The notes under the pieces were generated by a model. It saw only the letters and a list, made by a program, of their open reading frames with translations, was not told the DNA's origin and made no database searches. Shown piece after piece: positions 41,546 through 50,303 of a stretch of 51,575 nucleotides of DNA. The translations under genes were made by a program, and so were the position numbers. Position 1 is the first letter of the stretch; each line of letters opens with the position of its first letter. Source of the stretch: Cellulomonadaceae bacterium (GTDB taxonomy: Bacteria; Actinomycetota; Actinomycetes; Actinomycetales; Cellulomonadaceae); contig JAIRQO010000063.1 in the NCBI GenBank assembly GCA_031256435.1, forward strand, positions 1 to 51,575. The letters are read 5' to 3'.

Positions 41546-42907
41546 TCACCTTGACAGCCAGGCTGTGCGGTGGTCTCCGGTGGGCTGGACGGCGCGGGCG
41601 TTCCAGCCGAGGGAGGTGAGCGCGTTGAGGGTTGCTTCCGGATGGGCTCCGATGACCAGGGCGATTCCGCCACCCTGGTTGACGGTGTGGGCAAGGGCGG
41701 CGCAGTCTGCCGTGCTGAAGGCAGGGATCACGGCAACCAGATTATCGGTGCGCTGGCCCGCCAGGGTGGCAGTTGTTGCCACGCGGGCCGAGAGTGCTGC
41801 CTTGACCGAGGGGAATCCGTGGAGGTCTACGCAGGCATCGAGGACGGCAATGCGTCCGTGATCTGCCTGCGTAGCAGTGACCGCCTGCGGTTCACCTGTA
41901 GCAACGAATCGAACGTGATAGCCCGCATCCAGGAGTGAGCATGCTAGGGAGGCCACGTGTTCCACTACCCATTCGGATTCCTGGTGGAACAAGCCGCTGA
42001 CGGATCTCGATGCTGATGGTGCAGTCAGGAGTGCCGAGTCCAGCAGGACTGTCACTCCGGTGACAGTGCCGGAATCTTCCGCCCTGACCATCAGTGATCC
42101 TTGGCGGGCCGCAGCACGCCAGTGGATTCTGCGGGGGTCATCACCAGGGACGTATTCCCGGAGCACGGCATCGTCGGGTGATTGCTGGCTGGCACCCCAT
42201 CGGGCGCCCCTGCGGAGAGTGGTGCCCATGGCGGATTCCACGGGAACGGCGGTGACGGCTGGCCACGCGGTGAGGGGTGTCAGTGGGCCGACGTTTGCTC
42301 TCCGCGAGTACAGGCCGAACGCATCTAGCCTGGTAGTGCGCACGGGTCCGATGCTCCACCGCCCACGATGCGGCGGGTGGAGCGTGGCAAAGGTGTCCAC
42401 CCGGTCTGCCAGCGCAATGGTTTCCAGTGAGGTGGGTTCCAGTGCGATGGTCTCTGGTGCGCCTGTCTCCAGCGAAAGGGATTCCGGTGTGGTGCCTTCC
42501 GCCAGGTGCGGATCACCACCTAGTGGCGTTGAAGATTCAGCCGGCTTAGTGCTCGGTGGCCGGAGCAACTCACTCGGAATGGTGTCCTGTGGGGTGAGCG
42601 TGTTCAGATTTCTCCCTGGGCGCTGTCCACCCTGCGAGACCGCCTGAACGCTGGAGTGAAGTTCTGCTGTGTCCCCAGCATGAAGTGCGGCTGGCGTGAT
42701 GACTCGTTCTACGGACAGCAACTCCGCATCCCGTTTACCTCGGACGAGCGCCAGCACCGCAGCCCCACCAACAAGCGCAACCGCCGTAACGCCGATTCCC
42801 ACCAGATCCGGAAGTGCTGCGAGCCAGCCGGCGACACCGATCACCAGACCACTCACCGCAAGCACAATGGCTCGGGGCCTTGGCCTCACCTGCGATGCCG
42901 CACCCAT
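41546..42907 (-). CDS. DUF58 domain protein
   Basis: The 453-residue protein has two N-terminal membrane helices (about 12-57), a beta-rich middle and the DUF58 signature LREYVPGDDPRRIHWRAAARQGSLMVR (in two parts) followed by a VWA-like fold starting VTVLLDSALL. A loop of about 80 residues (about 90-170) carries repeats of the form xETIAL/ESLSLE and is longer than I expect for the family. The start ATG overlaps the stop of the upstream fusion gene as TGATG, so translation is coupled. DUF58, MoxR and transglutaminase-like proteins form a conserved cluster thought to act in envelope protein maturation. Confidence 0.85.
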   Translation of the reverse strand: MGAASQVRPRPRAIVLAVSGLVIGVAGWLAALPDLVGIGVTAVALVGGAAVLALVRGKRDAELLSVERVITPAALHAGDTAELHSSVQAVSQGGQRPGRNLNTLTPQDTIPSELLRPPSTKPAESSTPLGGDPHLAEGTTPESLSLETGAPETIALEPTSLETIALADRVDTFATLHPPHRGRWSIGPVRTTRLDAFGLYSRRANVGPLTPLTAWPAVTAVPVESAMGTTLRRGARWGASQQSPDDAVLREYVPGDDPRRIHWRAAARQGSLMVRAEDSGTVTGVTVLLDSALLTAPSASRSVSGLFHQESEWVVEHVASLACSLLDAGYHVRFVATGEPQAVTATQADHGRIAVLDACVDLHGFPSVKAALSARVATTATLAGQRTDNLVAVIPAFSTADCAALAHTVNQGGGIALVIGAHPEATLNALTSLGWNARAVQPTGDHRTAWLSR

Positions 42908-45900
42908 CAGTGATCCACGGTCAAGGCAGCATTCGGAGCCACCGCTGTTTCACCAGCAACCGCTGTTTCAGCAGGCAGCGGCGTATCAGCCACAATCTCG
43001 GCCATCAGGTCAGCGGCACTCGTTCCTGTGATGCGTGCTTGGCCGGTCAAGATTAACCGGTGAGCCAGAACCGGGACAGCTAGTTCCTGAACATCTGCTG
43101 CGCTCACCTGCGTGCGCCCTTCCATGGCTGCCAGTGCCTTGGCTGCGCGCAGGAGTTGGAGTGACGCACGAGGTGAAGCGCCGAGTTGGGTGGCAGAGTG
43201 CTCACGCGTGGCGGTGACCAAGCGCAGTACGTATTCTTTCACGGCGTCCGAGGCGAACACCTGCGGTACCAACCGCTGCATCTCCAATACCGCAGCCCCA
43301 GTGGTCACAGGTTCTAGGGCATCAAGCGGGGATGCAGATTCAAGCCGATCCAACATGACCATCTCTCCGGCGGCATCGGGATACCCAATGGCTAACCGGG
43401 CCATGAAGCGGTCTCGTTGTGCCTCGGGCAGGGGATAGGTGCCTTCCAGTTCCACCGGGTTTTGCGTGGCCACCACCAGGAATGGTTCGGGTAATGGGTA
43501 GGACTCTCCGTCTACGGTCACTTGGTGTTCTTCCATGCACTCCAGCAATGCCGATTGCGTTTTGGGGGAGGCGCGGTTGATTTCGTCCCCAATGACAATG
43601 GAGTTGAACACGGGACCGGGCCGGAAAATGAACTCTCCCGTCTGGTTCTGATAAATGCTCACTCCGGTGAGGTCTGAGGGCAGGAGATCCGGGGTGAACT
43701 GAACTCGCCCCATGGTGGAGTGGATGGACCGCGCCAAGGCGTTGGCCAACGTGGTTTTCCCCACACCTGGAACATCCTCAATTAGCAGGTGACCTCCGGC
43801 AAGGAGCACGGCTACGGTCAACCGTGGAACCTCGGGCGCCGTCACCACCACACTGGCCAGGGCTTCTCGCACACGTGTAGTGACCTTCACCAACTCGTCA
43901 ATGCGGGCGGTGAACTCTGGTGTAGGCGGAGTGTGCATGAGTGTATTCCTCGATCTGTGATGGCGAGTGGGACGGAAGTGAACAGAGGCCGCCCAAGCAA
44001 TCCAGGCGAGCACCAGGATGGCCCAGGGCCACAGGCCTGCTGTTCTAAAGTTCTCACGAAGTAGGGTTGACGCAGTGCGCTCCGCGTTCACCTCCGGGGC
44101 GTCGGTGGCCAACAGCGTTGGCGGTTGGTAGTCAAACATGTTCTGATCATTCGGTTGCCCGAATCCGCCGCGCCCTCCGGCAGCATCCTCGGCGTCCGCA
44201 ACCGCGTCATCACCATCAGGTTCCGGTACCGAACGCTCCCGTTCGGCGGTGTGCGCCGGGGCGGCGCCGGTTTGGACAGCGGGAGTGGGCTCATAATTCA
44301 CCCACCCGAGTTCTGGGAAGAACACCTCGGGCCAGGCGTGCGAGTGCTCGTCCGTCACCGTCCACGTGTTTCCTTCTCGGTCCCCTGGTTGGTATCCGAG
44401 AGCGAGGCGAGCGGGAATATCCAGCGTGCGCGCCATGATGACAAACGCCGTAGCAAAGTGAACGCAATAGCCCGAGCGGTGCCGCAAGAGATCCCACACC
44501 ATGTCACCTGAGGTGGCGGGGGGAGCCTCAAGCGAGTACGTCATGCCACGCAGGTAGTTTTGCAGCGCCAGGGCTATTCCGTGGATGCTGGTTTCCTCGC
44601 CCACCACCGTGAGAGCGTGCTCTGCTACAGCCGTGATCTTGGGGGTGTTCGGCAACTGCAGGAACCGGGAATCAGAAGTAATCACTCCTTCTCCCACACG
44701 GATAGCGGTAGTGAGTTGACCACCATCGCGGATAGCCACGCCACCGTGAACATCGATGGATACCGTGAGGTCCGCATTGGAAAAGGTATCCGACGAGAAC
44801 TCCAGTCCGCCACCCGCAAGCGTGTCCGTCTCGGTAGTTTCCACGGTCACGGGGAATTCGATCCCTCCGGTCCACGCTGGAGTCTGCGTACTCTGACGCA
44901 GTCCGGTCACGCCACGCGCCGCCCCCCTGGGAGCGTGGGTCCGCCTACCCAGGGAATCGATCAAGGTGATCCGATCCGGCGTGACCACCGCAGTGCTCTC
45001 CTGCGGTTCACGTGCCTGGTCATCAGGCAGTTCAGCAAGGTCCATCATGACAAGGCTGGACATGAGGTCCTGCCTGGCCCGCTCCTGTGCTCGGGCCTCG
45101 GCAATGGAGAGCATGGGTGGAGCAATCAGGCGGGGTGAGAGCGAGAAGTTCACCTCGTCATCGCGCTGCAGGGGATGAGACTCCCTCCATACTTCATCCA
45201 CGATCCAGTCATACTGCCAATGACCCGTCTTGGAGAACATGGCGTGCGGTTCCACGGGGCGAGGAACGCTGAGGTACGGGAAATCCACAAAGCGCATTGA
45301 GATCCCAGTTCGTTGCGGCATGGGATACCACGGGATGGGGGTGAGTAGTCCAGTACCGATGGCGTTGATCTGCTGATCAGAGCGAGGTTCGCGTCTCCAC
45401 TGCTGACCATCAAACTCACGCATGGAGGTCATGCGCAGGGGCCCCACGGGTTCGTTCAACGTGCTGGTGTAGGTGAAGAGAACGCGCGGGTTGCGAGATC
45501 CCGTCAGATCACCCGTGATGTCAAGATCACCGGACATGGGCAGGCGAATGCTGGCACCTCCGCCGGTGAACGCGAGCACCGGGGGAGGAGGTAGGCCCAC
45601 GGCCCCCATACGAATCACCAGTGCCAAGGCGCACACGGCCACTGCGCTGACGGTGATCCATCCGCGCGAAAGCCATGATCGCTGCGGAACACGCGGGGCG
45701 ATGGCACCCAACAACGCTGCGAGGGCAGCAACGAGGGAGAACCAGGGAACTGTCCTATTCAGCGCCAAGGCAGGCGCAAGGAGAGCAAGGACGGGAACGG
45801 CGGCAGCAAGTGGCTTCCCCCATCCCACCGCAAGGAAGTCAGCGATGACCAGGGCAATTAGTCCACCAGCAATCAGCAGTCCGGTCATCTCCAACGAGTC

Positions 45901-46233
45901 TGGCAGTGGGGCTCTGAGGTCACCAATCTGCCTGACAGCCTCCACCGTTCGCCACCGGGTGACATCTATGGGATTCGCAACACCCGGCCAACCCCACGCG
46001 ATGATGAGAAATAGCCAGGAGGCGCTCAGCCCTGCTACGGAGGGAACCCACATCCATCGTCGTCGGGAAGAAACAATCTCACGCGAGGCCAACATGACGA
46101 CGCCAACGCACACAAATACCGCCACGGCTGTCACGAGCCAGCGCCCGGATACGAGTGGCAGGAGGGACGTGAGGGCAGCAGAAACCGCAAGAATCAGCCA
46201 CACAGTGGTGGCGGAGCGGCTTCGCTGGTCCAT
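42907..46233 (-). CDS. fusion of TgpA-type transglutaminase membrane protein and MoxR AAA ATPase
   Basis: From ATG 46233 (MDQRSRSATTVW) the frame encodes 1108 residues. The first part (about 1-765) is a TgpA-like protein: six to seven membrane helices, a long extracytoplasmic region, a transglutaminase core (SGYCVHFATAF with catalytic Cys; DEHSHAWPEVFF with His; GWVNYEPTP) and a last helix near 735. The second part (766-1108) is a complete MoxR ATPase: EDVPGVGKTTLANALA, FTPDLLPSDLTG, IVIGDEINRASPKTQSALLE, ATQNPVELEGTYPLPEAQ.DRF. The two are usually separate genes. At the junction the codon for Met766 (43938) has GAGGA upstream, so MoxR might also start on its own. No stop codon separates them. 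Confidence 0.85.
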   Translation of the reverse strand: MDQRSRSATTVWLILAVSAALTSLLPLVSGRWLVTAVAVFVCVGVVMLASREIVSSRRRWMWVPSVAGLSASWLFLIIAWGWPGVANPIDVTRWRTVEAVRQIGDLRAPLPDSLEMTGLLIAGGLIALVIADFLAVGWGKPLAAAVPVLALLAPALALNRTVPWFSLVAALAALLGAIAPRVPQRSWLSRGWITVSAVAVCALALVIRMGAVGLPPPPVLAFTGGGASIRLPMSGDLDITGDLTGSRNPRVLFTYTSTLNEPVGPLRMTSMREFDGQQWRREPRSDQQINAIGTGLLTPIPWYPMPQRTGISMRFVDFPYLSVPRPVEPHAMFSKTGHWQYDWIVDEVWRESHPLQRDDEVNFSLSPRLIAPPMLSIAEARAQERARQDLMSSLVMMDLAELPDDQAREPQESTAVVTPDRITLIDSLGRRTHAPRGAARGVTGLRQSTQTPAWTGGIEFPVTVETTETDTLAGGGLEFSSDTFSNADLTVSIDVHGGVAIRDGGQLTTAIRVGEGVITSDSRFLQLPNTPKITAVAEHALTVVGEETSIHGIALALQNYLRGMTYSLEAPPATSGDMVWDLLRHRSGYCVHFATAFVIMARTLDIPARLALGYQPGDREGNTWTVTDEHSHAWPEVFFPELGWVNYEPTPAVQTGAAPAHTAERERSVPEPDGDDAVADAEDAAGGRGGFGQPNDQNMFDYQPPTLLATDAPEVNAERTASTLLRENFRTAGLWPWAILVLAWIAWAASVHFRPTRHHRSRNTLMHTPPTPEFTARIDELVKVTTRVREALASVVVTAPEVPRLTVAVLLAGGHLLIEDVPGVGKTTLANALARSIHSTMGRVQFTPDLLPSDLTGVSIYQNQTGEFIFRPGPVFNSIVIGDEINRASPKTQSALLECMEEHQVTVDGESYPLPEPFLVVATQNPVELEGTYPLPEAQRDRFMARLAIGYPDAAGEMVMLDRLESASPLDALEPVTTGAAVLEMQRLVPQVFASDAVKEYVLRLVTATREHSATQLGASPRASLQLLRAAKALAAMEGRTQVSAADVQELAVPVLAHRLILTGQARITGTSAADLMAEIVADTPLPAETAVAGETAVAPNAALTVDH

Positions 46234-46423
46234 GCTCGAAGAGTAGCGCGAGGGTAGGAGATGAACGGACCGAGAAGGGGCGGCGTGCGTTGTTAGCCGA
46301 GTGACATGGCGCTGCGGCAACCGTGGCAGGAAATCCGCGGTGGGACACGGGTTTGGGGGTTTGGGCCTGGTTCAGGTAATGTAGGACGGCGATGCTCGCC
46401 AGATGCGCGGAGAGCATCGCGAA

Positions 46424-46510
46424 GGTGACGTGTCCGAGCGGCCGAAGGTGCAGCACTCGAAATGCTGTGTGGTGTCAAAGCCACCGTGGGTTCAAATCCC
46501 ACCGTCACCG
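46424..46510 (+). tRNA. tRNA-Ser (anticodon CGA)
   Basis: Acceptor arms GGTGACG (46424-46430) and CGTCACC pair; the anticodon loop is CTCGAAA with CGA; a long variable arm and T-arm GGTTCAAATCC are present. CCA is not encoded (GCAG follows). The last twelve bases lie in the 15-base duplication made by the adjacent IS481 insertion, so the gene stays complete. Confidence 0.96.
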
Positions 46511-46513
46511 CAG

Positions 46514-47884
46514 TGTGATGTCTCAGGACATTGGAATAGCCTGAACCCTCGTTTTGGGGGTTCAGGCTTCTTTGTTTTTTGTGGTTGGGTTTGGGGGTCG
46601 GTGTAGTGGTTGGTAGTCGCGGGTGGTGTCGAGGGTGAGTTCGCGGAGGATCTCGCCGGTGGCGGCGTGGATTACTGTGATGTTGAGGTCTTGGATGAGC
46701 ATGATGATGGGGGTTCTGGCGTGGGTTCGGCCGATGCCGATGTGGTGCAGTTTTCCGGCGTGGCGCAGGGTGAGTTTTCCGGTGGAGTCGATTTTGTCGT
46801 GACGGACTCGGTTGTGGGTGTCGGTGCGGTTGTGGCTGTTGGGGGTGGCTTTGGGGCGGGTGGTGTAGATCGTGGTTGGGGTGGATTGGTGTGGTAGGGC
46901 TCGGTGGGGTCGGTGTTGGTTGTATTCGGTGATGAACACTGTTATGAGTGTGTTGAGTTCGTTGATGGTGGTGGGTTGGTTGGGTTGGGCTCGTAGCCAT
47001 TTCTTGAGGGTGGCTTGGAAGCGTTCGACTTTGCCTTGGGTGGTGGGTTTGTTTGGTCGGCCGTTTTTTTGGGTGATGTGTCGGGCTTGTAGTTCCTTTT
47101 CTAGGGCGGTGCGGCCTCCGCGGCCGGTGGCAAGGCGAACGGTGTAGACCATGCCGTTGTCTGTCAGGGTAGAGGCGGGGTATCCGTGCAGGTCACCGGC
47201 TTGGCAGAACGTGTCTTTGACGATTTTGGCAGTGATCCGGTTGTGGGCGGAGCAGTGGAGGACGAGTCGTGAACAGTCGTCGATCCAGGTGATGATCTCA
47301 GTGTCGGCGCCGGGGCGGCCGTCAGGCCGGGTGAGGCGGTAGTGGGTGAAGTCTGATTGCCAGGTTTCGTTGGGTTGGGCTGCTTCGAACCGGATGGTGG
47401 AGGATTTGGGTCGCTTTTTCGGTTCCGGGGTTACTACCTGGGCGCGGGTCAGGATGCGGTGGATCGTGGCGCGCGATAGTTCGATGTGGTGGTGATGGCG
47501 TAGGTGCCACTTGATGGTGTCGGCGCCGGCATCCAGGCCGCGAGTGGTCAGGTCAGCACGGAGGGCAAGAACCTTTTCAACTGTCTCGATACCAGTGGCC
47601 TCGGCGTGGGTCTTTCGGGCTCTGGACTTGGGTTCGAACGCGGCTTCGCCCTCGATGCGGTAGCGGGCCATCACCTTGGATATCCAGCCTTGAGACACGC
47701 CGTAGGTTCTCGCGACTTCGGCCTGGGAATTGCCTTGGAGGACAGCGGTAATAACGAGGCGTCGGGTACTCATCCCCCAGCCTCGCCGACCTTGATCACC
47801 CAGCCCGGCACGCTATGCCAATGACCCGAGACACCCTATTCCAATGACGCGAGACACCCTATTCCAATGTGCTGAGACTAGACA
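46514..47884 (-). mobile_element. IS481-family insertion sequence with 15-bp target duplication
   Basis: The 1371-base element has 26-base terminal inverted repeats (46514-46539 and 47859-47884) with four mismatches, starting TGT and ending ACA. It is flanked by a perfect direct repeat CCACCGTCACCGCAG at 46499-46513 and 47885-47899; the left copy is the 3' end of tRNA-Ser(CGA). Two further end-like copies (CTATTCCAATGACGCGAGACAC and a variant, 47816-47857) precede the right end. One transposase gene, intact. The clean duplication and intact ends suggest recent insertion. Confidence 0.93.
46562..47773 (-). CDS. IS481-family transposase
   Basis: The 403-residue protein has an N-terminal helix-turn-helix (NSQAEVARTYGVSQGWISKVMARY) and an rve integrase core with the catalytic acids in ETWQSDFTHY, TLTDNGMVY and QGKVERFQATLKKW, then EYNQHRPHRALP. 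A C-terminal beta domain (KIDSTGKLTLRHAGKLHHIGIG) is typical of IS481 members. It fills the element between its inverted repeats and has no frameshift. ATG 47773 is the start. Confidence 0.95.
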   Translation of the reverse strand: MSTRRLVITAVLQGNSQAEVARTYGVSQGWISKVMARYRIEGEAAFEPKSRARKTHAEATGIETVEKVLALRADLTTRGLDAGADTIKWHLRHHHHIELSRATIHRILTRAQVVTPEPKKRPKSSTIRFEAAQPNETWQSDFTHYRLTRPDGRPGADTEIITWIDDCSRLVLHCSAHNRITAKIVKDTFCQAGDLHGYPASTLTDNGMVYTVRLATGRGGRTALEKELQARHITQKNGRPNKPTTQGKVERFQATLKKWLRAQPNQPTTINELNTLITVFITEYNQHRPHRALPHQSTPTTIYTTRPKATPNSHNRTDTHNRVRHDKIDSTGKLTLRHAGKLHHIGIGRTHARTPIIMLIQDLNITVIHAATGEILRELTLDTTRDYQPLHRPPNPTTKNKEA

Positions 47885-47909
47885 CCACCGTCACCGCAGG
47901 GTGAGTGCC

Positions 47910-47929
47910 CGTGAGTGCTTGCACTCACG
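47910..47929 (+). terminator. hairpin, probable original tRNA-Ser(CGA) terminator
   Basis: CGTGAGTGC (47910-47918), TT, GCACTCACG (47921-47929) forms a perfect stem ten bases after the right target duplication. Before the IS insertion it would have followed the tRNA directly. Between here and 48061 there are two more small hairpins (GTCGC/GCGAC; GAGGACC/GGTCCTC) and a third partial tRNA-tail word (47972-47983), but no gene. Confidence 0.55.
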
Positions 47930-48061
47930 AGGCCGAGGCCAAGGTGAGGGTCGCCGGAGCGTAGCGACAAGCACCGTCACCGCTTTGAGGAGGGAGGACC
48001 GCAGGTCCTCACTCCACAAGATACTCACCAGTCGATGTGACCTGGTCATTCTGATACCACA

Positions 48062-48505
48062 TCAGTCCAGTGTCATCACCCACCATCGATCGGCCTTTCG
48101 AAGCGCTGCGCGGAGTTTTGCATCGAACGTGACCAGTCTGCCACCGTGCGCCGCCGCGATGTCGAGAAGGTGCAGGTCCGTTACCTGACGATGCCCCGTG
48201 AGTGCGTACATGAATCGGCTTTGGGCAACGTTGGCCGTTAGATCCGGCCAATACGTGACGCCAGGGGTGTTGATCAGGTCTGTGACTGCGGCGATAGCAG
48301 AGGCTCGGCGGGGGCGGTCAACGATGACGGGATTCATCAACATGCAAAGTAGGCCAGCCTGAGTGATTGGCGTTGTGGCAATGGAGTTGGCCCTGTCAAA
48401 CCAGGCGCGAGCAGCGTCATGGTGAGGGTGGCTGGTGACATACAGCGCAACCAATACATTGACATCGGGCAAGTCCGCCACGCCGTCTCCACTGCGGGTG
48501 CTCAC
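48062..48505 (-). CDS. vapC: PIN-domain toxin, VapC family
   Basis: The 147-residue protein is a PIN nuclease: the first acid in LPDVNVLVAL (Asp14), a middle Glu/Asn helix region (TPITQAGLLCML), and the late acids in VTDLHLLDIAAAHGGRLVTFD, which set up the metal site. Such toxins cut tRNA or rRNA and stop growth when the antitoxin is lost. The gene starts three bases after the antitoxin stop. The central acid is not the usual Glu, so cleavage activity should not be assumed. It lies beside an IS element and tRNA gene, a usual place for such pairs. Confidence 0.85.
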   Translation of the reverse strand: MSTRSGDGVADLPDVNVLVALYVTSHPHHDAARAWFDRANSIATTPITQAGLLCMLMNPVIVDRPRRASAIAAVTDLINTPGVTYWPDLTANVAQSRFMYALTGHRQVTDLHLLDIAAAHGGRLVTFDAKLRAALRKADRWWVMTLD

Positions 48506-48508
48506 AGG

Positions 48509-48754
48509 TCAGTCCTCATCAAGTGCGGTTTGAAGGAGGGCGTCGGTGAGAGGTTGCGGGGAAGTGAACGTCATCAAGTGCGACGAACGAGAGGTCTGCA
48601 CCCCGGACTGAGCGGCGGGTTCAAGAGCCTCGGACGCAAGCGCAATGAGGGTGGCGCCAGCGGGACGGCCTGGCCAGCGTCGATTCCCCTCACAGAGAAT
48701 CCGATCCACCTCGGGGGTACGGGTCACCTGGACCCGAGGATACGTAGTTGGCAT
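48509..48754 (-). CDS. VapB-type antitoxin (probable)
   Basis: The 81-residue protein has an N-terminal strand (YPRVQVTRTPEV) followed by two helices (DRILCEGNRRW; GATLIALASEALEPAA), the ribbon-helix-helix pattern of VapB antitoxins, and a Thr/Ser-rich acidic tail that would wrap the toxin. It is the first gene of a two-gene operon with the PIN toxin. A pair of 13-base repeats lies upstream of ATG 48754 and is the likely autoregulatory operator. Confidence 0.7.
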   Translation of the reverse strand: MPTTYPRVQVTRTPEVDRILCEGNRRWPGRPAGATLIALASEALEPAAQSGVQTSRSSHLMTFTSPQPLTDALLQTALDED

Positions 48755-48758
48755 AACA

Positions 48759-48795
48759 GAAGTGTATCACCAAAACGCCTTCGAAGAGTATCACC
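48759..48795 (-). promoter_or_regulatory. paired direct repeats, likely operator of the VapBC operon
   Basis: GAAGTGTATCACC (48759-48771) and GAAGAGTATCACC (48783-48795) differ at one base and are 24 bases apart. On the minus strand the inner copy gives TGATAC about nine bases before the antitoxin ATG, a possible -10 box, so binding here would block transcription. Confidence 0.6.
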
Positions 48796-48856
48796 TGAGG
48801 TAACCGTCCCGCATGATCTGGCCCCGCAGGATACGGCTTAACCTATCCAGCCAACC

Positions 48857-49639
48857 CTAGTCCCGCGCGGTCAGGACAATCGGTTCGCCAGCGGTGATCG
48901 CGATGGTGTGCTCGCTGTGGGCACCACGGGAGCCATCAATGGAACGCAGGGTCCAACCGTCGTCGTCGGTGAAAATTTCATCGGTGGTGTGGAGGAACCA
49001 CGGTTCAATGGCAATGACCAGGCCGGGTTTCAGTGGGACGCCGCGGCGCTTCTTGCCGTCGTTTGCCACGTGCGGATCGCCGTGCATGGTGCGCCCCACG
49101 CCGTGGCCGCCAAAGTCCATATTGATGGTCAGGCCATACGAGCGCGCAATCTGCCCAATGGTGTAGGAAATGTCCCCCACGCGCCCGCCCGGCTTGGCTA
49201 CTTCAATTGCCGCCGCCAGGGCTTCTTCCGTGACTTTGATGAGTTTCTCATCTTCAGTTTGTTGCGCAGCGTCAGGGTTTTTCCCGACGACGATGGACAG
49301 GGCTGAATCGCTCACCCAACCATTCAACTGCGCGGCGAAATCGAGAGAGAGCAAGTCGCCTTTCTTCAGCGTGTAGTCAAAAGGGAGTCCGTGGAGGACG
49401 GCGTCATTGACGGACGTACAAATCACCTTGCCAAAAGGCATGGCTCCAAAGGACGGGTGGTAATCGATGTAGCAGGACACCGCGCCGGCCTTACGGATCA
49501 TTGAGTGCGCGAGTTCGTCAATCTCCAGAAGGTTGACTCCGGGTTTGGCGGCTTCACGGCAGGCCAGGAGTACATCGGCAACGAATCGTCCAGCGGGACG
49601 CATCTGCTCAATTTCGCGCGGGCTACGGCGTTCAATCAT
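48857..49639 (-). CDS. map: methionine aminopeptidase, type I
   Basis: The 260-residue enzyme removes the first Met from new proteins. Metal ligands are seen in LSLDFAAQLNGWVSDSAL (two Asp), GHGVGRTMHGDP (His), IAIEPWF (Glu) and SEHTIAIT (Glu). VNDAVLHGLP and the substrate-binding His in HPSFGAMPFGK are also present. Length fits the short actinobacterial type Ib/Ia enzymes without an N-terminal zinc finger. Start ATG 49639; no strong ribosome site. It stands alone between the VapBC pair and tRNA-Ser(GCU). Confidence 0.95.
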   Translation of the reverse strand: MIERRSPREIEQMRPAGRFVADVLLACREAAKPGVNLLEIDELAHSMIRKAGAVSCYIDYHPSFGAMPFGKVICTSVNDAVLHGLPFDYTLKKGDLLSLDFAAQLNGWVSDSALSIVVGKNPDAAQQTEDEKLIKVTEEALAAAIEVAKPGGRVGDISYTIGQIARSYGLTINMDFGGHGVGRTMHGDPHVANDGKKRRGVPLKPGLVIAIEPWFLHTTDEIFTDDDGWTLRSIDGSRGAHSEHTIAITAGEPIVLTARD

Positions 49640-49818
49640 GGCCCGATTGTACGTCCGCGCGGGAGGCAGGCGTGAACGGAGCGGGTGGCGAGCGCCGAGA
49701 TGCCTATCGCGCCGTGCCGATTATGGCGAATGCGCTGCGCTCCGGTAGGCTAGGACGGCACGCGCCGGATGTGCCCGGGCTGGATGTTTCTGGTTGGGAT
49801 GCTTGGCAGTGTGAACTT

Positions 49819-49905
49819 GGAGATGTCGCATAGTGGCCTAGTGCGCCGCCCTGCTAAGGCGGTTGGGGTTTGCGCCCCTCGAGGGTTCGAATCCCTCCAT
49901 CTCCG
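49819..49905 (+). tRNA. tRNA-Ser (anticodon GCU)
   Basis: Acceptor arms GGAGATG (49819-49825) and CATCTCC pair; the anticodon loop is CTGCTAA with GCU; the variable arm is long (GGGGTTTGCGCCCC) and the T-arm has GGTTCGAATCC. CCA is not encoded. The spacer 49640-49818 before it shows no gene. Confidence 0.97.
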
Positions 49906-49946
49906 CTGATGCGAAAACCCGGCTTCTGCCGGGTTTTCGCATCAGC
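49905..49946 (+). terminator. perfect 19-bp intrinsic terminator of tRNA-Ser(GCU)
   Basis: A stem of 19 perfect pairs (GCTGATGCGAAAACCCGGC and its complement) closes on the loop TTCT. The stem begins at the tRNA discriminator base. The GGGTTTTCGC side holds a short T-run, so it could work on both strands. Confidence 0.9.
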
Positions 49947-50303
49947 ATAGACGCAGCGATGAGAACCCGTGAGGGCGTGCGATTTTTCGAGAGGAAGCCC
50001 CGATGGGCTTCCGAACAATCGCACGACGCGAGCGAAGCGAGCGGGTGCTGCAACGCGCAGCGTTGCGCCGAATCCCTCCGTGGATGCCTCCAGGTACCCC
50101 TCCAGGTCCGCCCGCTACGTCCATCAACCGCCAGGTCCCCCACCATCCTTTTCACGGCGGCGAGAGTCCAACTCTGGGAGAGTCTTGGGACCCGGCCCGC
50201 AGTTTCGTCGCACATCAACCCAAACGGCGGTGATTTCCGGGGAATCAGGTGCGCGCGGCCGCAATGTGGTAGCACAACGGCGATTTCCGCGTCCACCGTT
50301 CAC

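Noticed and set aside
46499..47983. Integrative element attachment sites at tRNA-Ser(CGA)
   Set aside because: The duplicated 15 bases are fully explained as the target duplication of the IS481 element; no integrase is present. The third partial copy at 47972 is only twelve bases.
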